A stretch of DNA of 26,705 bases from a virus: positions 1 to 26,705 of IMG/VR virus record IMGVR_UViG_3300035698_009545, one strand, 5' to 3'. A program made the position numbers and the translations under genes. The notes under the pieces are model-generated. The model was given only the letters and a program-made list of their open reading frames with translations. It made no database searches and had not been told where the DNA came from. The stretch's first letter is position 1, and each line of letters starts with the position of its first letter. Shown here one piece after another: positions 1 to 9,989 of this stretch.

Positions 1-107
1 ACAACGACAGTTTTAATTAAAACCTCACCACTAGTAGGTGAAAACAAACTCGCCGCTGTCGTATTCGCTGGCCGTAACTGGCCTAGTTGCTCTAGCGTTA
101 CCGCCAT
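1..107 (-). CDS. Partial small phage structural protein (5' end only)
   Basis: The last gene of the minus-strand late block runs off the left edge of the window. It starts at ATG 107-105 with a GAGG Shine-Dalgarno about seven bases upstream, only eight bases after the stop of the tail fibre gene. The visible 35 residues begin MAVTLEQLGQLRPANTTAAS and continue into a hydrophobic beta-like run (GEVLIKTVV). The pattern 'QLGQ..PA.TT...L..P.SGE..I.TVVV' resembles small beta-sandwich virion proteins often found next to phage tail genes. That is a family impression, not proof. Its position directly after the fibre suggests a virion or adhesion accessory. The C-terminal part is missing. Confidence 0.7.
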   Translation of the reverse strand, partial: MAVTLEQLGQLRPANTTAASLFSPTSGEVLIKTVV

Positions 108-115
108 AAATTACC

Positions 116-1225
116 TCACAAGTTAATTAGTCTATAAACTTCTAAATCATCTAATGTTGAATCAATCACCGCGTGGGTTTTAGTACCAGCCCCGGATATG
201 TTTTGGTGTACAATACTTCCCTCGGTGAAGTGAATAGTGGCGTCGGCTATATGATTAGTTGAGTCCGTGACCGCAGTGTCTAGTTGAGCATGTGTGTTGG
301 CACCAGCTCCAGATATATTTTGGTGTACAATGCTTCCCTCAGTGAAATGAAGTGTACCATCTGAGACGTGTGTATCTATCTGAGCATGAGTGTTAGTTCC
401 AGCTCCAGATATATTTTGGTGGATAATACTACCCTCAGTGAAATGTAGAGTGGCATCTGCTACGTGAGCATTGACTGTAGTTATATGGCTGTCGATGGCT
501 GCGTGAGTATTCGTTCCAGCTCCAGATATGCTTTGATGGACAATACTGGATTCGGTGAAATGAATGGTTCCATCTGCTATGTGAGTGTCTATCTGTGTAT
601 GAGTGTTGGTACCGTTATTAGCGATATTATTATGGTTGATTGACCCCTCTGTGAAGTGAATCGAGAGATCCGCTATGTGAGCCAATATTGTACTTAGCTG
701 TGCAAGTGCCGGTCCTATCACCCACCCTGTACCTGTAGGGTTTGTCATTATAGTTTGAGATCCTGCAGCGTCCACTATCTCATTAGGTAGAGTTGGGTCA
801 AAGTCTGCAAGCTCTATGTAGTCAGGAGTTCTAACGGATCGTTGAGCCAGGTAGGAGTTACGTTGAGCCTCTCCTGCCACCCAATCAAGGGACATCTCAA
901 TCTTCTCCATCGTAAAGGCTGACTTATTCCTATATTGACCTGGTTGAGTTTGAGCATCATTGGCCTGTATCAAGAGTAAAGTGTAGTCTTCAGTCAGGTT
1001 GGCCTGTAAGGTCACTGTACCGCCACCTTCAACTGGATCGAACACAACAGTGGACAAGTACACTACATCCGTACCACGGACTCTCTGTGTCTCTACACCG
1101 GTAGTGTCGTACTCCACCACTTCAAGTTGAGATAACTCTTCAATCTTGAACAAGAATGTAAAGACAGCTGGACCACTAGCGGTACCAAGATGCCTCTCAA
1201 CTACTGATGTATAATCTCTGCTCAT
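116..1225 (-). CDS. Tail fibre protein, T7 gp17-type N-terminus with tandem repeats
   Basis: A 369-residue protein that probably attaches the host-recognition fibre to the tail. Residues 1-160 look like the phage T7 tail fibre N-terminal domain: an early FKIEEL beta strand, 'V..DPV.GGGTVTLQANLTEDYTLLLIQAND', then 'NKSAFTMEKIEMSLDWVAGE', matching the typical 'F.....N.A.D.L.M..Q' part of the family. Residues from about 180 to the end are five repeats of an HFTEGSIVHQNISGAGTNTH-type unit. The protein is short for a complete fibre and has no recognisable receptor-binding tip, so another protein may provide it, perhaps the truncated next gene. The start ATG at 1225 has an AAAGGA ribosome site. It follows the giant internal protein after a 40-base gap. 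The N-terminal domain is well supported; the receptor is unknown. Confidence 0.85.
   Translation of the reverse strand: MSRDYTSVVERHLGTASGPAVFTFLFKIEELSQLEVVEYDTTGVETQRVRGTDVVYLSTVVFDPVEGGGTVTLQANLTEDYTLLLIQANDAQTQPGQYRNKSAFTMEKIEMSLDWVAGEAQRNSYLAQRSVRTPDYIELADFDPTLPNEIVDAAGSQTIMTNPTGTGWVIGPALAQLSTILAHIADLSIHFTEGSINHNNIANNGTNTHTQIDTHIADGTIHFTESSIVHQSISGAGTNTHAAIDSHITTVNAHVADATLHFTEGSIIHQNISGAGTNTHAQIDTHVSDGTLHFTEGSIVHQNISGAGANTHAQLDTAVTDSTNHIADATIHFTEGSIVHQNISGAGTKTHAVIDSTLDDLEVYRLINL
160..679 (-). repeat. Five tandem HFTEGS repeats inside the fibre gene
   Basis: The HFTE codons fall on the plus strand near 221, 338, 434, 551 and 647. Spacing therefore alternates 117, 96, 117 and 96 bases, or 39 and 32 residues. 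The longer intervals carry an extra insert (ITTVNAHVAD or AVTDSTNHIAD). The basic duplication is thus a 71-residue pair of units, probably a repeated beta or helix-turn element in a trimeric shaft. Copies differ at many third positions, so the duplication is not fresh. Confidence 0.85.
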
Positions 1226-1265
1226 ATTTCAATCCTTTACAATTCTCTGTCAGATGTCAATTTAA

Positions 1266-4200
1266 CTACCTGGCTTTCTTATCGTCTCTCTTAATCCTAC
1301 CTTGCTCTAGTAACCAAGAGATGTAGTTCCTCATGTCACCAGTGGTTTTAACTCTACCTAGTCTTCGGTTAGCTGCGATCTTCTTTGCAGTCACTAGACT
1401 CTTTGGTACTGCCCTGGTCGCTGGGCCGGTAAAGACCTTCTTGGCTAAATCGGCACCAAAGTGATGGGCAAAATAAACAGTCTCAATAGTTATAGGAGCA
1501 CCAGCGTTTCTCATCACTCGGATGTTACTCTTAGTGTTGATCTTCATTGCGATCTGTTGCTGCTTACCGTCCTTTTTGTATAACCCATCAAGTGTTAGTC
1601 CTGCTCTGATACCTTCAGGAGATTCCACTAAACCCTTCCAAGTTTTAGGTACGAATTGGTAGATACCAAACGCATCGCTTCCACTAGGACTAGCGTTCCA
1701 CACGTCGTTGCTCTCAGTGAACTTGATTAGCTCGTAATCATCATTGCCGATATCGTTTATGTCGGCTTCACCTATGAGTAGGTTTCTGAGCTTTTTCAAC
1801 TCTTCCACGAAGCCTTGCATAGGTGAAGGTTTGGCTTCTTTACCTGCAGATATGTCTTTTAGTCGCTGTCTCTTCTGCGCTACAGTTAAAGGCTTCTCAT
1901 GTTTGTCTATGAAACCAGTTAAGGTTCCTATCACTTTTCCAACTGCATCCCCGGTTTTAAATATCAAAGCGTCTGGATCTTTATCGTGTTTGCGTCTGAG
2001 CTGGAGTATTGAACTTGCAGGGCCAAACCCTGTACCCATGGCGAACATTGTGATAAATGCTCTAAGCTCCTTATCGCTCAGGTTATCTTGCAGATCCATG
2101 AACGACATTCCAGCATAGAGCTCTGTGACGGCGTAGGGTAGCGCATTGAGGACTGTGAGGCCAGTATCTGCCAGAACAAGAGGGGCTATGGTCAGTGGCC
2201 TTCCAGTCTCGTAGGCAAACATCATATCTCTAAGTCCCACCATGGTGCCGATATAGTTGGCAGCCACAAGCTCCCTCCAACCCTCAGGGGTTGTCACTGT
2301 ATTTACAGCCCACCTCGGGAGATTACCCAGGTTCTCTGCCATTGTAGACTCACCCTCGTTATCTCGAGGTTCATCTTCTTCAGGGGTGGGGTCTCGCCCT
2401 CGCATGGCATTTAATATGGCCAAACTCATCATCGCCGGTATCATCACATTGGCTGTAACACCAAGGTTCTTAAACACAGCTCTCTGTACTGCATCGGGGT
2501 CACCGTTTCTATAGGCTTCAGCAGCTTCTTTGGAATTACCCATGATAGTTCTAGCGTCGGCTGCTCTTGCTAGACCAACGTTACGAGACTCGTTCCAAAA
2601 CATGGTGATGATGTTGACAAAAGGTATAGTTTGAATCGGGGCTTTACTTAAATCATCAGCCCTCATTGTGGATTGGGCACTTATCTGTTCAGCGTAGGAC
2701 ATAGCGTTCTCATGTAGCTCGTCCATGGATTGATCCAACTGGTAGTTCTCACGGATACTGGTCACATTGCCGGTCACGTACTGATCATAGGCGGCAAGAA
2801 AGGTGATAGTCTTCAACGCCTTGTCTATGTTACCCAGCACTCCAGTAAGAAAGAGAGTGTTGGCTGCATCTGATGCTCTTCTAGTTTTGTCCCACGCACC
2901 TTTTAGGTGGCGTGGGGCAGCGTTACTTCTCGCATTGAGTGACGCTATCGATGTAGATTTGTGCTCGTCAAGTCCAAGTCGTAAGGCATTTAAACTTGGG
3001 TCTCCGACACGAACTCGATCCATGAGCATCTGTGTTCGCCCACTCTTCCAATGCACTGGATTGAGAATATCGAAAGCAACCCTACTCATAAAGTATGTAC
3101 CATTGGCTACCCCCATTCTAGATAAAACTGCGGGTGCAGTCAGGAGAGTTGCCAATACAGAATTAACATTACCCACAATAGAGGTGATTGTTATGACAGT
3201 TCTTGATGCCGCGATACCCTTCTTCACAGTGTCACTTAATGTTTTATGAACCCCCATGTTCGAAGCCATTATAGAGTTCGTCTGGCCCATGACCATATTA
3301 GTCAGCGTGTTGTACCCATGTGGTCCAACAACATTTGAAATAGAGTTCTGCATTGTAGGGTTTGTAAGTAAAACCAATGTGTCTCTGACAGGGATTCTCA
3401 TTGTCACATCGTGAACTATCTCTTCAATACTCATTTCAAAGTTGGCCCAATTCAAATCCAATTGGTCCCCATTACCAGTTCGATCCTTGGTGTAGTTACT
3501 CTGCACTATGCCGTCGTAGGCTTCAGACTTTCTAACGGACTTGGTGTTTTGCACATCCACTAGCGCCTCTACGTCCTGGGCGTCCCTAACGTGAGCGTCG
3601 ATGTCAAAACGCTTCTTGTACTTCAACCTGTAGTGACCACCCCTATATGTCGTACCAAAAGCCACGAATGATTTAGCTACAGTATAGTTTAATTTATCTT
3701 CGCCTATATCTCCCCTATTCGTAGTCTTCTTTTCAATTGCACTAATCTTAGGTTTGAGCTCTTCAAAGGCACCCCATACGCCTTCTTGTACTAGGTCGAA
3801 CTCCTTCTGAGTAAGCTCTCTCTCAAGGACTTTCATTACAACATCTCTGCTTATTCCAAAATTCTCAACAGCACTGATGTTGTCTTCGTTACCCATGTTG
3901 GCCAATATAGAGAATAGATCGAGTTTTGTTAGCTTGCCTTTATTTAAACCCTTGGCTCTTCTAAACTCTACGATGTCCACCGACTTCGTACCTAAGTTCT
4001 TAAACTCCAGTACGGTCAAAGTGCTACCATAGGCTTTAACGTGATCTTTCCATCTATTGTACATCACACCTTGTAGTTCAACTTTAGCTGAATAGCCGTA
4101 CCCATTGTTCGCATACTTACCGATGCCCATTAATTTGTTATAAATAACCTCATTAAAGAACCCATTGAATTTCTGCTCATCCAATCTGAAAGCTATGAAC

Positions 4201-7200
4201 TCTATGTTGGACACTGCGGCTGAACCTCTGTTGATCAAATCCGCAAACCGCTCCATAGTTGTGACACTTCCCATTGGGGAGTCGCCTCGCCCTGGTTTCC
4301 AACCTGGGTGTTCTATTAATCTAGCTCTAGACTCACCGGCTATTACGTCCATCTGAGCCTGAGGAGTGTTCAGTGCTTCACTCAAGGCTACGTCACCTAT
4401 TGACGCTTCATAGAGTACAGCCTTGATCAGTTTATCAATGTAAAGGATCTGCTTAGGTGTCATCTCATTGAGATGAGTGACCGAATCCATATCGAACAAA
4501 AACTCCTTTATGATCTCAAAGTTACCTCTACCTTGCATCTCCATCTTCTGTATGAACTTATCGTACTGATCCATCTTGGCATCTATGTTGCCGTCAAAGT
4601 CGTAGAACGACGTTAATGTATTTATAGTGTTCACATAAATTGCAGGAGCACTTTCCAATAGTACTCTAATGGCTGGAGAGTTGAGTTTTGCTATGAAATC
4701 GAAAGCTTTATTAATTTTCTTTACAGTAATATGAGTCTGATTGGATGTCTCTGCGGCTTCAGCAGCCTTCTGCTTCTGGTCCATTGCACTGGTGTGGTCA
4801 CCTTTTCGTAGATCGTTTTTGGATTTAAAGTCAGACCGCTTCTCTCTATTTCTCCACAAGCTCGAGCTTAGATCTTTCAGTGGAGTATTCTCTACTATCT
4901 TTTTAGCAGTACGCTTCAGGTCTCTAATTGTAGGTATAACCGCATCTTGGAGCTTGGTGTTGGCAGTTTTTATTGACTGCATCGCCTTCAAGTGAAGGTC
5001 ACCAAGCTGTCTGTACTTATTGTTTAAAGCTGTCTCTATAATTTTACCAACTCTGGTGAGGCCAGATTCTACATCTGCTCGCTCTTTGATGTTCTTCTCT
5101 CGTTGCTCCAATGTAGGGGTTGACGACATTATGTCTAGAAATCTATTTACATCTTCAAAACCGTAGGCAGCAGCAAGTTCTTTTACATCTGTACCTTTTT
5201 CCGAGAAGAACTTTCTTCTCGCCAACACTACATCGTCTATAAATCGAGCTGCTTGTATCATGTCTAATGAACGAGGATCTACAGACATGGCAGGTTTTCC
5301 GCTATCGAGCCTCTTCTGTTGGGCTTCGGTGAGCACCTCTGGTAGAATCTTATTACCAAGATAGTTCTCAACTATGGCGACGTTCTCGTCACTCTCCACG
5401 TCTGCTGCTCGTTCAGCCTGACGCTGTTCCTCCTCAACTCTTAAGTTGACAGGTACTATTACGTTTTGATCAGGATTGTTGTTACTCTCTTCTTGGATCT
5501 CTGCTCGTTTGGTTTCGGCTTCAACCTTTGCACTAGGTTCTTCAGTCTTTGGGGCAAGCTTGTCTAACTTGGCTTTTGTAGACCTAGCACTATCCTTTAA
5601 CTCCTGAAGTAAAGCTTTATACTCTTCAGAGTTTTTATACTCCCGCCCTTGGAGGGCCATGTCTTCATTTGAAATTTTAGAACGATGTTCGCGTCTTACC
5701 GCTTTCATTTTTTTATATATAGCTTTGGTATTCTTCTCATCATTATCAAGTATGAAGAGTAGTTTTGACTTGGTTTCAGCCCTCTTACTTTCCTCCACTA
5801 ATGATATGCGTTGGTCTACGTCGTCATTCAGTAGATCGGATTGTTCTAGCCTTAATTTTAACTCTAGTTCGGGATCTATCGTATCGAATTTTGTATCGAA
5901 TAGTGCTTCATTTAGTCTATCAACTTCAGCATCAAATTTGTCAGCATCAGGGAGTGGCGTCTGCTTCTCTTCAGCAGGTGGTACAACCTCTTCAACTGGC
6001 TCAGTCTCTTCAACTGTATCGACTACACCTTCCGCAGCCTCTTCAGCATCGGCTTTAGCTTGTCGTTCTTTTTCTCTGACAAGCCCTTTCACTGATGGGA
6101 CATCAGGGTTATGCCTAGCAATGTGTGACAAACTCTGAGGGTATTTATCAACAAGCATTGAGAACTTGCCGGACTTTACTTGAATTAAACCTTCATAGTT
6201 AGTGTCACTATCTGCCAACATCTCTTTAACGTCAGCGGCCTTCTCGTCGTCATTGGCCCACTCTGTGAGCTCATCCTTGTCCACATAGATATTGGCAAAA
6301 CCAGCATCCTCCATAGTGATCTGTCTGAGTCTCTCCATCTCTTCAGGTGACGCCTTGCTTAGCCTACTCTCTTTGAGGTTGTTACTGGTCTCCTCAAGCT
6401 TGTCGCCAAACAACAATCCGTCCACCATTTGGGCCTCTTTATTGGGGACAGGTTTCTCAGGTGTGAAGTATTTGGTTTCTATAGAATTCAATCTCTCGGC
6501 TTCTTTGAGAGCCTCTCTTTTTTTTGTAAGTGATCTTTGAATAAGTGCATCATTGGCTTCCGCTATTCTTTGGGTGCCGACTCCTACTCCATGTATTGCG
6601 AAACCACCGGCTGCGCCAAAAAACCCTGCTTTACCAACCTGCCCCAGAGTCTCACCTGTAAGGGACGCCTGCATTGCAGTGAAGAGGCTGGCCTCCTTTC
6701 CGTCCCAAGTGTCACCAAGGTTCTTACCTACGATTTGTATAAACTCCTGAACGGACTCCTCTGTGCCTTCAACTGCACCGGACTTAACTATACTCGGTAT
6801 TAGGGACATCCACTTCTTACTTGTAAGTATGAATTTACTGGTTATTTGAGGGACACCTGCTTTTTTAGCAAGCCATGGTACTTTACTCATATGGTAAGCA
6901 ATTGGTATATAACTGAAGGCGGCCACAATGGTGGCTACAGCTCTAGCGGTTTGTCGTCTCTCTATTCTTCCAGCATTACTGAAGTCTTTACCGAGATCAG
7001 TCTCGCCAAGCTCTCGCCAAGCTGTTCCGTATGTCTGAATATAAGTGTCTTTTGGTAGAGCATAGAATGAGGCCGTAGGTATTGCACCTACACCGAAACC
7101 TGTGGCGAGAACTCCTGCACCGGCAAGTAATGAACCAGCACCTATAGCCACTGGTGCCGCCACTATTGCAGTAACTCCTCCGGCAATACCTACTGCGATT

Positions 7201-7931
7201 TTTGCATCAGATGTGCCTTCGAACATATCTACTGCGACAGCTGAGAGGGTTCCTGGTATTTGCTCGACTAGATTGAGACCTCGAGAATCAGCGTTCGGGA
7301 TCTGTTTCATCAACTGTCTATTTTTAAATCTCCGCCTCTGCTCTTCTTTTGTAAGAACACCTGTACTTCCCTCTTTGTAATCAATCTCGTTATTCTCTCT
7401 TTGAATCAGTCTTCTCTTTGCAGAGTCTCTAACGTCTGGCCAAGCCTTAAGGAAAAGCTGAATTAACCCAGCTTCAGCTTTAATGATGGGAGAGATCTGA
7501 GAACTTCTCATTATAATATCAAACACTCCCCTGGATTGAACCTCTTCCACCTTACTATTGAGCACCTCTTCGTCTAACAATTCAGGAGCGACCGCGTAGT
7601 TCTCAGATGGAATACCAAGTTTCTCTGAACCTTCTACGTTTTTAGCGGCTCTGTCTGGTGGAGTATATGCTGTCATCAACATTGTACTTGTCTGTTCCGC
7701 TCTCTGAACTCGCACCTCGTCTTCAGGTGGAGGCATTGGAATCTTTACGGAGGCATTGGGTGCCACTGATATACTGTCAGTAGATTCAAGCTCTTGACCT
7801 GACCCTACGAGATCAGGTGTGGCTATAGGGTCAATATCTGGAATCACATCCTCAGGGGGTTTTACTGACCCACTGAGGATCTCAGCAGCAGAGAGTTCAC
7901 TATCTGTCGGTGTTTGAGCAGGTGGGGGCAT
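1266..7931 (-). CDS. Giant internal virion protein with C-terminal lytic transglycosylase domain
   Basis: A 2221-residue protein at the position of T7 gp16, the ejectosome protein that carries DNA across the cell wall. The first 90 residues are Pro-rich and disordered. Residues 243-292 form a Gly/Ala-rich hydrophobic hairpin able to cross a membrane, and a second hydrophobic stretch lies at 329-347. Residues about 500-880 are charged and coiled-coil-like. Residues about 1769-1990 (from IPFVNIITMFWNESRN) resemble domains of large polyvalent phage proteins. The C-terminus looks like a transglycosylase: candidate catalytic Glu2073 in FTESND, then DAFGIYQFVPKTWKGLV and YFAHHFGADLAKK. T7 gp16 has this domain at its N-terminus, so the order is reversed here. 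The start ATG at 7931 shares a base with the previous stop (TAATG) and has AAGGAAG upstream. The virion role is inferred from order and domains; the enzyme call is fairly sure. Confidence 0.82.
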   Translation of the reverse strand: MPPPAQTPTDSELSAAEILSGSVKPPEDVIPDIDPIATPDLVGSGQELESTDSISVAPNASVKIPMPPPEDEVRVQRAEQTSTMLMTAYTPPDRAAKNVEGSEKLGIPSENYAVAPELLDEEVLNSKVEEVQSRGVFDIIMRSSQISPIIKAEAGLIQLFLKAWPDVRDSAKRRLIQRENNEIDYKEGSTGVLTKEEQRRRFKNRQLMKQIPNADSRGLNLVEQIPGTLSAVAVDMFEGTSDAKIAVGIAGGVTAIVAAPVAIGAGSLLAGAGVLATGFGVGAIPTASFYALPKDTYIQTYGTAWRELGETDLGKDFSNAGRIERRQTARAVATIVAAFSYIPIAYHMSKVPWLAKKAGVPQITSKFILTSKKWMSLIPSIVKSGAVEGTEESVQEFIQIVGKNLGDTWDGKEASLFTAMQASLTGETLGQVGKAGFFGAAGGFAIHGVGVGTQRIAEANDALIQRSLTKKREALKEAERLNSIETKYFTPEKPVPNKEAQMVDGLLFGDKLEETSNNLKESRLSKASPEEMERLRQITMEDAGFANIYVDKDELTEWANDDEKAADVKEMLADSDTNYEGLIQVKSGKFSMLVDKYPQSLSHIARHNPDVPSVKGLVREKERQAKADAEEAAEGVVDTVEETEPVEEVVPPAEEKQTPLPDADKFDAEVDRLNEALFDTKFDTIDPELELKLRLEQSDLLNDDVDQRISLVEESKRAETKSKLLFILDNDEKNTKAIYKKMKAVRREHRSKISNEDMALQGREYKNSEEYKALLQELKDSARSTKAKLDKLAPKTEEPSAKVEAETKRAEIQEESNNNPDQNVIVPVNLRVEEEQRQAERAADVESDENVAIVENYLGNKILPEVLTEAQQKRLDSGKPAMSVDPRSLDMIQAARFIDDVVLARRKFFSEKGTDVKELAAAYGFEDVNRFLDIMSSTPTLEQREKNIKERADVESGLTRVGKIIETALNNKYRQLGDLHLKAMQSIKTANTKLQDAVIPTIRDLKRTAKKIVENTPLKDLSSSLWRNREKRSDFKSKNDLRKGDHTSAMDQKQKAAEAAETSNQTHITVKKINKAFDFIAKLNSPAIRVLLESAPAIYVNTINTLTSFYDFDGNIDAKMDQYDKFIQKMEMQGRGNFEIIKEFLFDMDSVTHLNEMTPKQILYIDKLIKAVLYEASIGDVALSEALNTPQAQMDVIAGESRARLIEHPGWKPGRGDSPMGSVTTMERFADLINRGSAAVSNIEFIAFRLDEQKFNGFFNEVIYNKLMGIGKYANNGYGYSAKVELQGVMYNRWKDHVKAYGSTLTVLEFKNLGTKSVDIVEFRRAKGLNKGKLTKLDLFSILANMGNEDNISAVENFGISRDVVMKVLERELTQKEFDLVQEGVWGAFEELKPKISAIEKKTTNRGDIGEDKLNYTVAKSFVAFGTTYRGGHYRLKYKKRFDIDAHVRDAQDVEALVDVQNTKSVRKSEAYDGIVQSNYTKDRTGNGDQLDLNWANFEMSIEEIVHDVTMRIPVRDTLVLLTNPTMQNSISNVVGPHGYNTLTNMVMGQTNSIMASNMGVHKTLSDTVKKGIAASRTVITITSIVGNVNSVLATLLTAPAVLSRMGVANGTYFMSRVAFDILNPVHWKSGRTQMLMDRVRVGDPSLNALRLGLDEHKSTSIASLNARSNAAPRHLKGAWDKTRRASDAANTLFLTGVLGNIDKALKTITFLAAYDQYVTGNVTSIRENYQLDQSMDELHENAMSYAEQISAQSTMRADDLSKAPIQTIPFVNIITMFWNESRNVGLARAADARTIMGNSKEAAEAYRNGDPDAVQRAVFKNLGVTANVMIPAMMSLAILNAMRGRDPTPEEDEPRDNEGESTMAENLGNLPRWAVNTVTTPEGWRELVAANYIGTMVGLRDMMFAYETGRPLTIAPLVLADTGLTVLNALPYAVTELYAGMSFMDLQDNLSDKELRAFITMFAMGTGFGPASSILQLRRKHDKDPDALIFKTGDAVGKVIGTLTGFIDKHEKPLTVAQKRQRLKDISAGKEAKPSPMQGFVEELKKLRNLLIGEADINDIGNDDYELIKFTESNDVWNASPSGSDAFGIYQFVPKTWKGLVESPEGIRAGLTLDGLYKKDGKQQQIAMKINTKSNIRVMRNAGAPITIETVYFAHHFGADLAKKVFTGPATRAVPKSLVTAKKIAANRRLGRVKTTGDMRNYISWLLEQGRIKRDDKKAR

Positions 7932-9988
7932 TATTTACTACTTCCTTTTGGCAGCTTACCGCCATTGTTATAATACGCCTCTATGGCTTCAAGTTGTTCA
8001 TCATCTATTGTACCTTTGAACCCGGTGGCGGCTATCCACTTTGCCACCCACCTGTCAGTGGCGTTTGGAGGTAGACTGTAGAAGGAGACCTTACCTGTCT
8101 CACTCCGCTCGACTTCTACGCTGTCAGGGCTGTCGAACCCAAACTGCACTCCACGTTTTCCACGTATGTCACGCACACCGGGAGAACTTAGATTTACAGG
8201 AGTTTTTCTGAGGAACTCAAACTGATCAGCATCATCATCCTTATGTAGCTTCTGATTTTTTCTAATCTTATCCATTATGTATTCATCAGTTTGACCACCC
8301 CTGGTGGTCAATGGCGGTGGATCACGTTGTATGTCATCATATATCTCATTGAGTTTCTGTTGATCCTTATCGTTGCGCCTACCTGTACGTTTGCTTTTAG
8401 GTCGAACATAGGAGCGTCCATTTTTATCTTTTCTCTCCGCTAGAGTGTCCACCCTCTGGTGTAGGAATTTATCAGTACTCCGCTCTTGACCTCTAGTTTC
8501 AGGTTTGGTCTCTGTGGCGTACATGGCGTCAAACATCCTAGCATCTCTAGCGTTCAACCCCGTCTTTCTATCTAAGAACTCACTTGGAGACATGTTACGA
8601 AACTCTTTATCGTTTCTGGCCTGCCACATGTCAGCTATAGATTGAGGGTCTGAAGGACCTTTAGGTCTAACCAATTCTTGGGTTATAGCCTTTCGACCTT
8701 TGGGGTTCATATTCTCCCATACTTCTTTCCACCTTGAATCGTCCTTAATTTCTTGCACACTAACGAACTGCTTAAGATTAGGGTTCACAGCTCTATTGTT
8801 TAATTCATCACTGAGAAGCTCATAGTTCCTCTGTCTGAAGTTGTCCTCTATGCTCTTACTTCTAGCGAGATCGTCATTATAGTACTGAGTGACTAGTCGT
8901 CTCTCCTCACCTTTCAATCCTCTTAGTATAGCACTTCTCTCTTCAAAGGTTTTAGGCCTAGTCGGTCTATTAGATGAAGTTGGAGATGTACCCTTTTTGT
9001 ATTTATCATTTTTTACAGGAGCTCGAAGTTGATCTACGATGGCCAATGCGCTTTCTTTAGCGCCTTCATCTTTTAACTTGGCTCTTAGTTTAAATTCTAA
9101 ATCGTCATCAATCTTATCTTTATATTCATCAAGCACGTATTCTGCCATCTTGGCTTTTTTATTATCAATTAGCACCTGCACTGACTTACCTATAGTCTCA
9201 CTCTTTTTTAATGCGGCATCTTGTCTAACCTTATTGTCGACTCTGACTTTCCTGACCTTGTTCTGGTCGGTAACATAGAAGTCATACTTTTGAGTTATTC
9301 CGTTACGGTCCTTATAAGAAGAACCCTCCTCGTCGTCAGCGTATTCTACAGTACCCTCTATTAAACCTGTGGACAGATAGCTGTCTTGTATCTCCTGAAG
9401 ACTCTTGTCGAACTCTACCTGACTGTATTTGTCGTTAGGTCTAATGTAGGCCACGTTCTCCATGGCTTCCAAGCTACTTTGTCTAATGTTGGCCGTATCA
9501 GTATTCTTTTTAAACGCAGCCCACTGTTGTGAGTATGCAATGATCGATCTGTTGTTCGCATTATTGTGTGCATTCTGAAGTTTATTGGCTAACGCGTTTT
9601 GCACCCTCTCGGAGTAACCTGAATGTCTAGCTTTTATCTCGTTCATTTTCTCTTGAGACTCTGGTTCAAAATCTTGATACAACTTGGAAGGGTCACCCTT
9701 GTGGTGAATTAATCCTTTAGTCTTTACTGTACCGTCAGGGTTAACTGATCCGTACTGTCGCTCGGTACTCCAAGCGGTGTATTCCCCTTTACCCTTTGCG
9801 CTGATTGTATCAGCAACCTGGCCGTCAATGTCCTGAACATGCTTGTCGTAGGCCTCAACAACACCTGTGAGTGCCTGAGTTTGAGTCCTAACAACTGAAG
9901 AGGTGTCTGGGACTTGTGCCGTTATACGACCACTTGATGCCGGTGACGGTGCGCCTATTCTATCTAACTTCGGTATCTGTATTGGCAT
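7931..9988 (-). CDS. Internal virion protein, T7 gp15-like by position
   Basis: A 685-residue hydrophilic, mostly helical and highly charged protein lying between a gp14-like protein and the giant gp16-like protein, so it probably forms part of the internal core and DNA-ejection tube. There is no signal peptide or membrane segment. The N-terminus (PKLDRIGAPSPASSGRI) is a Pro/Ser-rich tail. Long amphipathic helices follow (about 45-350), then a basic, polar stretch around 330-620. No catalytic motif was recognised. It starts at ATG 9988, one base after the previous stop, with AGAGG six bases upstream, and ends in a TAATG overlap. Assignment rests on gene order, size and composition rather than sequence identity. 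Confidence 0.72.
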   Translation of the reverse strand: MPIQIPKLDRIGAPSPASSGRITAQVPDTSSVVRTQTQALTGVVEAYDKHVQDIDGQVADTISAKGKGEYTAWSTERQYGSVNPDGTVKTKGLIHHKGDPSKLYQDFEPESQEKMNEIKARHSGYSERVQNALANKLQNAHNNANNRSIIAYSQQWAAFKKNTDTANIRQSSLEAMENVAYIRPNDKYSQVEFDKSLQEIQDSYLSTGLIEGTVEYADDEEGSSYKDRNGITQKYDFYVTDQNKVRKVRVDNKVRQDAALKKSETIGKSVQVLIDNKKAKMAEYVLDEYKDKIDDDLEFKLRAKLKDEGAKESALAIVDQLRAPVKNDKYKKGTSPTSSNRPTRPKTFEERSAILRGLKGEERRLVTQYYNDDLARSKSIEDNFRQRNYELLSDELNNRAVNPNLKQFVSVQEIKDDSRWKEVWENMNPKGRKAITQELVRPKGPSDPQSIADMWQARNDKEFRNMSPSEFLDRKTGLNARDARMFDAMYATETKPETRGQERSTDKFLHQRVDTLAERKDKNGRSYVRPKSKRTGRRNDKDQQKLNEIYDDIQRDPPPLTTRGGQTDEYIMDKIRKNQKLHKDDDADQFEFLRKTPVNLSSPGVRDIRGKRGVQFGFDSPDSVEVERSETGKVSFYSLPPNATDRWVAKWIAATGFKGTIDDEQLEAIEAYYNNGGKLPKGSSK

Positions 9989-9989
9989 A

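Noticed and set aside
160-679. CRISPR-like regular repeats
   Set aside because: The spacing is regular, but the region is one open frame and the repeats are protein-level (HFTEGS units) with codon-position drift.
1744-6138. Many plus-strand open frames opposite the giant virion gene
   Set aside because: They lie antisense to a well-supported 2221-codon gene, have no ribosome sites, and have odd Ser/Leu-rich composition from the reversed codon pattern.
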